This document shows positions 43,864 to 50,646 of a DNA stretch of 50,646 nucleotides, one piece after another. The stretch is from an uncultured Phycisphaerales bacterium. GTDB taxonomy: Bacteria; Planctomycetota; Phycisphaerae; Sedimentisphaerales; Anaerobacaceae. Within the stretch, counting starts at the first letter, position 1; each line of letters starts with the position of its first letter. Under the pieces are notes generated by a model, which saw only the letters and a program-made list of their open reading frames with translations, did not search any database and had not been told where the DNA came from. Location: contig CALEZT010000094.1 in NCBI GenBank assembly GCA_937927975.1, positions 1-50,646 on the forward strand, given 5' to 3'. A program made the position numbers and the translations under genes.

Positions 43864-44061
43864 GCTGCCTCACGTATTGCCATACTGCATTCACTTCTGT
43901 GGACAATCATCGATCGCCTATCATCGCGGCAGCTTCGTTTCGGTGCAAGGGAAATGAGGGGGCGAACAGCGGTTGATTCCTGGAGAAATCGGGCCTTGCG
44001 GACAATCGCTCGCGGGGCTAAGATGGTCCTCGCTACGATAACCCTTATCGGAGACAAGGAC
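43864..44061. promoter_or_regulatory. Divergent promoter region of the catabolic locus
   Basis: This 198-bp region separates the minus-strand operon from the plus-strand operon. A weak plus-strand pair is TTGCGG (43996-44001), 17 nt, TAAGAT (44019-44024). No operator repeat was recognised. A shared regulator would act here. Confidence 0.35.
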
Positions 44062-45465
44062 ATGACCTCTAGATGTCGAACTTGTGCAGGGAACACGCTC
44101 CTGGGGACTGTCGCGGGACTTGTCACTGTGATCCTCTGGGCACCTTCGATCTCTCTTGCGGCTGCAACGCCGTCCTGGAAGGCCGGTGTCGCCACCGTGG
44201 CAATCACGCCGGAGTACTCCATGTGGATGGCAGGATACGCCGCCCGGAACAAACCCTCCGAAGGCAAGGTACACGATCTGAACGCCAAGGCCTTGGCTCT
44301 GGAAGATGCCGAGGGGACTCGCCTGGTGATCGTGACGGCCGACCTGATCGGTTTTCCCCGCGAATTCCGCAATCGACTGGAAAAGGCCGTCGCTGAGCGA
44401 TGCAAGCTCCCCCCGGCGGGCCTCCTGCTGAACCCCTCGCACACGCACTCGGGCCCCGAACTGAGGGACTGGAGGGCCTCGCAAGGGTGGGACCTGCCGG
44501 CCGAGCAGATTGCGCTGGGCAGGAAATACTCCGAGACCCTGCTCGGCAAGCTGGTCGAACTGGTAGGGCGTTCCTTGGCCGACCTGAAGCCCGCCCAATT
44601 GTCGTATATGCATGCAAGGGCAGGTTTCGCCATGAACCGTCGTTCGCCGACCGGCGGCGGCTACTCGATCGCGCCCAATTCGGATGGTCCCGTCGATCAC
44701 GATGTCCCCGTTCTCCAGGTGAACGGGGCCGACGGCAAGATTCGGGCGCTGCTTTTCGCCTACGCATGCCACAACACGACGCTGAGCGACTATGAGTTCT
44801 GCGGAGACTACGCCGGATTTGCCCAGGAATACGTGGAGCAAGCACACCCCGGGACTGCCGCGATGTTCATGATCGGCTGCGGCGCCGACCAGAATCCGAC
44901 TCCTCGACGCACGATGGAATGGGCCAGGCAACACGGTCGGGCTCTGGCCAACGCGGTGGAGGCGGCTCTGGTCTCCAGACCCAGGCCTGTGCGGGGGCCG
45001 TTGCGGGTCGCTCTTGGTGAAGTCACGTTGGAGCTGGCTCAGCCCGACATGGAGAAAGTCAAACAACAGGCGGCCTCCAACGACAAGTACGCCAAACGCC
45101 ACGCGGAAATGGTACTTGCAGAACTGGCGAAGAACGGTCGGGTGGACGCCACCTATCCCTATCTCGTCCAGGTCCTTCGGTTCGGGGATGATTTGACGAT
45201 GATCGCTCTGGCGGGCGAGGTGGTCGTCGATTACTCGCTTCGCCTCAAGGCCGAGTTGGCGGGGACGCCGGTGTGGGTGGCCGGTTACACCAACGACGTA
45301 TTCGGCTATGTGCCCTCCGAGCGCGTTCTGCGAGAGGGCGGCTACGAGGCCGAGGGGGCGATCCTGTACTACGGCACGATGCCCACGCCTTTCCTGCCGT
45401 CGGTCGAGGAGCGGATCGTGGCCAAGGTGCATGAGCTGGTGAAACAAGTGCGAAGTGGCAAGTGA
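44062..45465 (+). CDS. Secreted neutral/alkaline ceramidase-like protein
   Basis: This 467-residue protein has a Sec signal peptide (about 1-34). It matches the N-terminal domain of neutral/alkaline non-lysosomal ceramidases (PF04734): NPSHTHSGPE (124-133), with His127/His129 and His237 as likely zinc ligands, a further candidate ligand Glu386 in ALAGEVVVDYS, and GY...GGYEAEG at about 415-430. True ceramidases split ceramide into sphingosine and fatty acid. Many bacterial relatives sit in carbohydrate loci without known lipid substrate. ATG 44062 is chosen because GGAG (44050-44053) lies 8 nt before it and a signal peptide follows. The longer open frame is a shadow of the minus-strand gene. 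Confidence 0.85.
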   Translation: MTSRCRTCAGNTLLGTVAGLVTVILWAPSISLAAATPSWKAGVATVAITPEYSMWMAGYAARNKPSEGKVHDLNAKALALEDAEGTRLVIVTADLIGFPREFRNRLEKAVAERCKLPPAGLLLNPSHTHSGPELRDWRASQGWDLPAEQIALGRKYSETLLGKLVELVGRSLADLKPAQLSYMHARAGFAMNRRSPTGGGYSIAPNSDGPVDHDVPVLQVNGADGKIRALLFAYACHNTTLSDYEFCGDYAGFAQEYVEQAHPGTAAMFMIGCGADQNPTPRRTMEWARQHGRALANAVEAALVSRPRPVRGPLRVALGEVTLELAQPDMEKVKQQAASNDKYAKRHAEMVLAELAKNGRVDATYPYLVQVLRFGDDLTMIALAGEVVVDYSLRLKAELAGTPVWVAGYTNDVFGYVPSERVLREGGYEAEGAILYYGTMPTPFLPSVEERIVAKVHELVKQVRSGK

Positions 45466-45498
45466 TAAGGTTGACGTCAGAGAATGGGAGTCCTGCGC

Positions 45499-46821
45499 AT
45501 GAATCTTACGTTGCACGTGTTGTCTGTTGTTATCTGCGTTCAGATGGGTGTCGCTCCGGCCTTGGGCGGGCTGACCGCACGCATCCATGACTCGGGTTTC
45601 CCCGAGGCCCACGACACCTACAACGGCATAGGCGCCGCCAGCGACGGCCGGATCTTCTATGTGCTCTCCTCGGAGCGGTTCGACATCGGGGCCCAGATGT
45701 ATTGCTACGACCCTGCGACCGACAAGATCGAGCACGTAGGAGATGTGACCGAAGCCTGTGGCGAAAAGGGCGCCAAGACGATCGTCCAGGGCAAGTCGCA
45801 CGTGCCTTTCGTCGAACGTGCCGGCAAGCTCTATTTCGCCACCCACGTCGGCTGGTACAGCATCATCGACGGCATGGAGAAGATCGGCATCCCGCCCCAG
45901 GGGTGGAAGCCCTATCCCGGCGGCCACTTCCTCGCCTATGACATGGCGACGAAAAAGTTCGAGGACTTGGGCGTCGCCCCTCGCGGCGAGGGCATCCTCA
46001 CAATGACGATGGACACGCAGCGAGGGCGACTCTATGGCCTGACCTGGCCGGGCGGCAACTTCCTGCGGTACGACCTGGCGAAGAAGGAACTGAAGGATCT
46101 CGGCCCGGTCTCCCGTGAGGGCGAAAACGGCAAAGGCGAACAGTACCGCACCCTGTGCCGATCGTTCGTGGTCGATCCCCACGACGGCAGCGTCTATTAC
46201 ACCGTCGGCGATGGCGAGATCTTCCGATACCGCTATGATCGCGACGCGATCGAGCTCGTGAGCGGCGACGACATGCGGAAGGACTATTTTGGATTGTACG
46301 ATCCGACGTCAGCGGGTCACATGGCCTACAACTGGCGGCAGACGGTATGGTACGAGCCTGAGAAGGCGATCTACGGCGTGCATGGCAACTCCGGGTACCT
46401 GTTCCGCTTCGACCCTCGCGGGCCTGAGGTTCAGATCGTCGATCGCATCACGTCCAAGCCCTCCCAACGAAGCGGCATGTTCGATCAGTTCAGCTATGGC
46501 TATCTGGGCTTCACCCTCGGACCCGATGGCAAGACACTGTACTATCTGACCGGAGGGCCGATCTACGTGGATGGCAAGCGCCTCGCAGGCAAGTCCAAGA
46601 CCGCCATGGGCGAGTCGAAGGGACTCGAGAACCTCCACCTGATCACCTATGACATCCCCGCCCGCACGTACACCGATCACGGCCCGATCTTCTACGAAGA
46701 CGGCCGGCGACCATATTACGTGAACTCTATCGCGGTTGGCAAGGATGGCACGGTCTACTGCCTGGCCAGGGTCAACGACGCCAAACCTCCCAAGACCGAT
46801 TTGATCAGCATCCGCAAGTGA
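45499..46821 (+). CDS. Secreted beta-propeller protein of unknown function
   Basis: This 440-residue protein has a signal peptide (1-24, MNLTLHVLSV to ALG). The rest has repeated four-stranded blade-like patterns, with Y-D-x-A-T-x-K-x-E-D-L-G and LYGLTWPGG-type blades, resembling oligogalacturonate-lyase or SMP-30-like propellers without their catalytic motifs. The start at 45499 is favoured by GGGAG at 45486-45490. An upstream in-frame ATG at 45484 overlaps that site. The gene is 33 bp after the ceramidase-like gene and 11 bp before the aminotransferase gene. Confidence 0.7.
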   Translation: MNLTLHVLSVVICVQMGVAPALGGLTARIHDSGFPEAHDTYNGIGAASDGRIFYVLSSERFDIGAQMYCYDPATDKIEHVGDVTEACGEKGAKTIVQGKSHVPFVERAGKLYFATHVGWYSIIDGMEKIGIPPQGWKPYPGGHFLAYDMATKKFEDLGVAPRGEGILTMTMDTQRGRLYGLTWPGGNFLRYDLAKKELKDLGPVSREGENGKGEQYRTLCRSFVVDPHDGSVYYTVGDGEIFRYRYDRDAIELVSGDDMRKDYFGLYDPTSAGHMAYNWRQTVWYEPEKAIYGVHGNSGYLFRFDPRGPEVQIVDRITSKPSQRSGMFDQFSYGYLGFTLGPDGKTLYYLTGGPIYVDGKRLAGKSKTAMGESKGLENLHLITYDIPARTYTDHGPIFYEDGRRPYYVNSIAVGKDGTVYCLARVNDAKPPKTDLISIRK

Positions 46822-46832
46822 AAGGACGAGAA

Positions 46833-48182
46833 ATGAACGGACACAGCATGACTCGACGGCAATTCATGGGTGCGGCCTCGGCCGGAACGCTTGCGGCGAT
46901 CGGCTCGGGGATGATGCCCGCGTTCGGGGGGCTTGGCACGAGCGCAGGCAAGCTGGCCTTGCTGGGCGGCCAACCCGTCCGGACGAAGCGATGGCCGACC
47001 TGGCCCATCTGGGACAAGGCTGCGGAAGAACCGGTGCTCGAGATCCTCCGCAGCGGCAACTGGTTCCGAGGACAGGGCAAGACCGTCTCCCAATTCGAAG
47101 ATGCGTACGCCAAACTACTCGGCGCCAAGCGATGTGTGGCCATGTGCAACGGGACCAACTCGCTGCTGACGGCCCTTCGCATGCTCGACATCGGCGTGGG
47201 CGACGAGGTGATCGTCTCCCCATACACCTTCATCGCCACCTACAACGTGGTCCTGGAGTCCTGTGCGCTGCCGGTCTTTGCCGACACCGATCCTGAGACG
47301 TTCCAGATCAACCCCGACAAGATCGAGGAGCGAATCACCGAGAACACGCGGGCCATTCTGCCTGTGCACATTCTCGGCATCCCGGCCAACATGGACCGGA
47401 TCACCGAAATTGCCAAGAAGCACAACCTCAAGGTGGTCGAGGACGCCTGCCAGGCTTGGCTGGCCCAGTGGCGCGGCAAGTCCTGCGGCACGATCGGCGA
47501 CCTCGGGTGTTTCAGTTTCCAGAACTCCAAGCACCTGCCCGCAGGAGAAGGCGGCGCGGTGGTCGGCAACGATGAAGAGTTGATGGACCGGGTCCACTCC
47601 TATCACAATTGCGGCCGGCCGTATGGCAGCATGCCCAAGACCAGCGGGTACCCGATCAGCGGGAACAACCGTCGCATGATGGAGTACCAGGCCGCGATCC
47701 TGCTGACGCAGATGAAGCGTCTGGAGGCCGACACGGACCTGCGATGGGCGAACGGACAGTACCTGACGTCGAGGATCAAGGACATCCCGGGCATCGTGCC
47801 GCACAGGCTGTATGAGGGCGTGACGCGGGCGGTGTACCACCTGTATCCGTTCCGCTATCTGAAAGAGCACTTCAACAACGCACCCCGTGAGAAGTTCATG
47901 GCGGCGCTGAGGGCCGAGGGCGTTCCGTGCAGCGGCGGCTATGGTCCCCAGTACAATGACGGCCTGATCGAGGCGACTCTGAGTTCCAAGAGCTTCAAGC
48001 GGGCGTTCCCGAAGGCCCGCCTCGACCGCTATCGCGAAGAGCTGCGTTATCCGGACAACGACCGGCTCTGCCAGGAGGCGGTGTGGATCAGCCAGGAGAT
48101 GCTGTTGACGAGCAAACAGGACATGGACGACATCGCCAACGCGATCGCCAAGATCTACGAGAACCGCGACAAGCTGGTCTGA
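46833..48182 (+). CDS. DegT/DnrJ/EryC1-type PLP aminotransferase with Tat signal
   Basis: This 449-residue protein has the fold and motifs of DegT/DnrJ/EryC1/StrS aminotransferases. The PLP Lys is K233 in NSKHLPAGEGG, with MCNGTNSLLTAL for the phosphate and VVEDACQAW for the Asp. Members normally transaminate nucleotide-linked keto-sugars in the cytoplasm. Unusually, it starts with MTRRQFMGAASAGTLAAIGSG, a twin-arginine signal. ATG 46833 is supported by AAGGA at 46822-46826. It lies in the plus-strand operon of the carbohydrate locus, followed by a perfect palindrome. Confidence 0.88.
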   Translation: MNGHSMTRRQFMGAASAGTLAAIGSGMMPAFGGLGTSAGKLALLGGQPVRTKRWPTWPIWDKAAEEPVLEILRSGNWFRGQGKTVSQFEDAYAKLLGAKRCVAMCNGTNSLLTALRMLDIGVGDEVIVSPYTFIATYNVVLESCALPVFADTDPETFQINPDKIEERITENTRAILPVHILGIPANMDRITEIAKKHNLKVVEDACQAWLAQWRGKSCGTIGDLGCFSFQNSKHLPAGEGGAVVGNDEELMDRVHSYHNCGRPYGSMPKTSGYPISGNNRRMMEYQAAILLTQMKRLEADTDLRWANGQYLTSRIKDIPGIVPHRLYEGVTRAVYHLYPFRYLKEHFNNAPREKFMAALRAEGVPCSGGYGPQYNDGLIEATLSSKSFKRAFPKARLDRYREELRYPDNDRLCQEAVWISQEMLLTSKQDMDDIANAIAKIYENRDKLV

Positions 48183-48197
48183 TCGTTTGTTCTATCA

Positions 48198-48223
48198 CAG
48201 GGGCGACGCATGCGTCGCCCCTG
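48198..48223. terminator. Perfect 26-bp palindrome after the aminotransferase gene
   Basis: The sequence reads CAGGGGCGACGCA followed by its exact reverse complement, with no spacer. It lies 16 bp past the stop and before the next gene. It would form a GC-rich hairpin but has no T-run, so it may be a terminator, a transcript stabiliser or a dispersed palindromic repeat. Confidence 0.6.
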
Positions 48224-48254
48224 CTCTATCCGCATGGCAAAGGACGCAACCTCG

Positions 48255-50591
48255 ATGAAACGACAAGTGCGAACACTCCTGTCTCTGTTGGTCTGTGTGA
48301 CAATCGCCACTCTCCGCGTGGATGCGGCAGGCCAGACGCCTGCGTCCTGTTCGCCCGCGTTGGAGGCAGCGGCCAAGGCGCTGGCGGATGGCCAGTTCGA
48401 CGTTGCGGCCCAGAAGTTTGACGCTGTCGCCAAAGACGCGTCCGCCCCGGCGTTCGTTCGCGGCCTGGCTCTGCTGGGTCTTGCGCAAACAGCGACGACA
48501 CGCGGTGATTCCACGGCCGCCAACGCAGCCTGGCAACGCCTGGCCTCCGACGAGAGCGTCTCGCCGTTGTATCAAGACATGGCGAAACGTTGGCTTGCAG
48601 AGGCAGAGCGTCGAAAACAGGGTCTGCCCGGCCGCGATCCGAGCGCCTATCGAGTGCGGTTGCCTTCGCTGCCGGAGCCTGGCGCCGTGTTTCACGTGGC
48701 CCCAGTGGGAAGCGACCAGAACGATGGCTCGGAGGCCAAGCCGTTTCGGAGTCTTGCGAGAGCCAGAGACGCCGTGCGGGCGTTGAAGAAAGGCTCCATT
48801 TCCAAGGGCGGCGCGAAGGTTCTGATCGCAGGCGGCGATTACACTGCAGGGCAGCCATTGACGCTGTCTACGGAGGATTCGGGAACGGCCGAGGCGCCGG
48901 TGGTCTATCAGGCCCAGACTGGCCAGACGCCGGTCTTTCGCGGCGGGGTCCGAGTCACGCGATGGCAGCCGATCGGCGATGCGAACCTGCGCGACAAGCT
49001 CGATCCCGCGGTTCGCGACCGCGTGCTGCAAGCGGATGTGAAGGCTCTTGGCGTGACCGACCTGGGCGACGCGACGGATCTTCGTAAGCGACCGGAGCTG
49101 TTCGCGGACGGCGTCCCGCAGACGCTCGCTCGCTGGCCCAACGAAGGTTTCGTCAAGACCGGCGAGATCCTGGGCACGGACACCTTCACCCAGTGGGGCT
49201 CGATCAAGGGCTGCAAGGACGGCAAGTTCCAGTACGTCGAAGACCGCCCGAGCCGCTGGCTCGACGAGCCCGATGTCCGTCTCTACGGCTACTGGTTCTG
49301 GGACTGGTTCGAGGAGTACCAGAAGGTCTCAAGGATCGATGCGGACGCGGAGGCATTCACGCTGGCCAAGCCGTACTCCAACTATGGCTACCGCAAGGAC
49401 CAGCGATACTTCGCAACGAATCTCTTCCGCGAGATCGATTCGCCCGGCGAGTGGTATCTCGACCGACGCGTGGGCGTTCTCTACTGGCTCCCGCCGGAGG
49501 GGGCTGATCCGTCGAAGGTCGAAACGATTCTGAGCGTCGCGGATCGGCCTTTCATCACGATGAATGACGTCAGTCACGTGACGATCCTGGGACTGACGTT
49601 CCAGGAGGCCCGCGGCGACGGCATCCACATCCGCGGCGGGTCCGACTGCCTGATTGCCGGTTGCACGGTCCGGCGGCTTGGCGGCGACGCGATCATCGTC
49701 GACGGCGGCCTGCGCCACGGCGTCTTCGGCTGCACGATGCACACGCTCGGTTGCGGCGGAACGCGCGTGGCGGGCGGCGACCGCAAGGCCCTCACTCCCG
49801 GCGGCCACTTCGTCGAGAACTGCACCGTCCACGACATCTCGCGACTCAAACGCACATATACGCCCGCCGCACACCTCGACGGCTGCGGCAACCGAATCGC
49901 TCACAACCTCTTCGAACGGATGCCGTCGTCGGCGATGAGGATCGAGGGCAACGACCACCTGATCGAGTTGAACGTGGTCCGCCACGTGGTGCAGGAATCC
50001 GACGACCAGGGCGGGATCGACATGTTCGGCAATCCGCTCTATCGCGGTGTCGTGATTCGCTGGAATCGCTGGAGCGACATCGTCGGCGGCACCCACTGCG
50101 GCGCAGCCGGCATCCGCCTGGACGACATGATCTCAGGCATTACGCTTCACGGCAATCTCTTCGAACGTTGCGGCGCGGCCCTGTTCGGCGGCGTCCAAGT
50201 CCACGGCGGCAAGGACAACCTCGTCGACGGCAATGTCTTCATCGATTGCTTCGCGGGGATCAGCTTCAGCCGGTGGGGCGAGAAGCGTTGGCTGGAATCG
50301 ATCGAGCGGTTTCTGTCGCAGGCGGGCGAGACGCCCTATTCGACCCGTTACCCCGACTTGGGCAACTTGAAGACCGGCGCGGATGTGAACTTCATCGCCC
50401 GCAATCTCTTCGCCCATTGCGGAGGCACGTTCCTCCGGGACGGCGGCCAGCAGAAATCGGCTCTCAATGCAGTAACCGACCGCGCCCTCGACGCGAGGGA
50501 TGCGTGTCGGGAGTTGCTCCTCGCGTCGCCGATCCCGTTCGACGAAATGGGACCCTACGAGCATCCGTGGCGGCGGGCAGACGTCCGATAG
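48255..50591 (+). CDS. Secreted GH141-like right-handed beta-helix protein
   Basis: This 778-residue protein has a signal peptide (1-25, MKRQVRTLLS...). A short helical, TPR-like region (about 30-125) follows, then the GH141-type head (FHVAPVGSDQNDGSEAKPF, about 148-166, and GGDYTAGQPL), an insertion domain (about 260-430) and a right-handed beta-helix (about 435-690). Known GH141 enzymes are alpha-L-fucosidases or xylanases acting on plant-type glycans. The N-terminal TPR-like part is an extra. ATG 48255 begins the signal peptide. AAAGGA lies about 11 nt upstream, so an earlier start at 48210 or 48234 remains possible. Confidence 0.82.
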   Translation: MKRQVRTLLSLLVCVTIATLRVDAAGQTPASCSPALEAAAKALADGQFDVAAQKFDAVAKDASAPAFVRGLALLGLAQTATTRGDSTAANAAWQRLASDESVSPLYQDMAKRWLAEAERRKQGLPGRDPSAYRVRLPSLPEPGAVFHVAPVGSDQNDGSEAKPFRSLARARDAVRALKKGSISKGGAKVLIAGGDYTAGQPLTLSTEDSGTAEAPVVYQAQTGQTPVFRGGVRVTRWQPIGDANLRDKLDPAVRDRVLQADVKALGVTDLGDATDLRKRPELFADGVPQTLARWPNEGFVKTGEILGTDTFTQWGSIKGCKDGKFQYVEDRPSRWLDEPDVRLYGYWFWDWFEEYQKVSRIDADAEAFTLAKPYSNYGYRKDQRYFATNLFREIDSPGEWYLDRRVGVLYWLPPEGADPSKVETILSVADRPFITMNDVSHVTILGLTFQEARGDGIHIRGGSDCLIAGCTVRRLGGDAIIVDGGLRHGVFGCTMHTLGCGGTRVAGGDRKALTPGGHFVENCTVHDISRLKRTYTPAAHLDGCGNRIAHNLFERMPSSAMRIEGNDHLIELNVVRHVVQESDDQGGIDMFGNPLYRGVVIRWNRWSDIVGGTHCGAAGIRLDDMISGITLHGNLFERCGAALFGGVQVHGGKDNLVDGNVFIDCFAGISFSRWGEKRWLESIERFLSQAGETPYSTRYPDLGNLKTGADVNFIARNLFAHCGGTFLRDGGQQKSALNAVTDRALDARDACRELLLASPIPFDEMGPYEHPWRRADVR

Positions 50592-50646
50592 TTCGTGTCC
50601 TTTCGGCGCACCTGCAAAATCTGAAATTTTGAAGGCGACCCGCGAC

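Noticed and set aside
41785..44061. Long frame in phase with the ceramidase-like gene
   Set aside because: It is antisense to the heparinase-like gene. The ribosome site and signal peptide place the start at 44062.
50625..50641. Six-bp AT hairpin near the end
   Set aside because: CAAAAT/ATTTTG is too weak and has no T-run, so it is not called as a terminator.

Overview
The window is GC-rich DNA of a bacterial chromosome. The gene content fits a planctomycete, most likely of the Phycisphaerae. The pointers are a dockerin-tailed subtilisin with a beta-helix, a GLUG-repeat secreted protein, the MoxR/DUF58/BatA cluster joined to an ABC exporter, Tat-exported carbohydrate-locus proteins, and many large secreted proteins of unknown function. 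The lineage is inferred from gene content and was not computed. I see no phage, insertion sequence, CRISPR array, rRNA or origin.

Layout. (1) 1-473 is non-coding and holds a large imperfect foldback (105-336). (2) 474-3724: a secreted GLUG protein and a convergent outer-membrane 'phenol MetA'-type barrel protein, separated by a perfect 16-bp inverted repeat. (3) 4034-10157: ftsW and murG, both for peptidoglycan precursor and glycan synthesis, separated by a gene for a large secreted subtilase. (4) 10171-13046 (minus): a glycogen-synthase-like glycosyltransferase, a zinc-ribbon protein and queF. (5) 13264-14651: queC and queE, divergent from queF, for 7-deazaguanine (queuosine precursor) synthesis, then tRNA-Leu(GAG). 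(6) 15017-31083: a membrane-anchored unknown protein, then a long co-directional block of a coiled-coil membrane protein, a dual-VWA/amidotransferase-like membrane protein, MoxR ATPase, DUF58, BatA-like VWA protein, a membrane protein, an ABC ATPase and two related permeases. (7) 31187-50591: a divergent catabolic-looking locus. Seven minus-strand genes encode a heparinase II/III-like protein, an alpha/alpha-toroid-like Tat protein, a 13-Asp-box propeller, an unknown secreted protein, a SUMF1-like lipoprotein, a propeller-like protein and a GH127-like enzyme. Four plus-strand genes encode a neutral-ceramidase-like protein, a beta-propeller, a Tat-exported DegT/DnrJ-type aminotransferase and a GH141-like beta-helix protein.

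How they may work together. The MoxR-to-permease block looks like one transcription unit: AAA+ ATPase and VWA proteins remodelling or assembling an envelope complex together with an ABC-2 exporter. The last 19 kb looks like a locus for breaking down an acidic, probably arabinose- or fucose-bearing, polysaccharide outside the cytoplasm: nearly every product has an export signal, and there is no SusC/SusD pair, no sulfatase and no sugar transporter. This locus, with its exported PLP enzyme and ceramidase-fold protein, is the best candidate for an undescribed system here. Its substrate is an inference.
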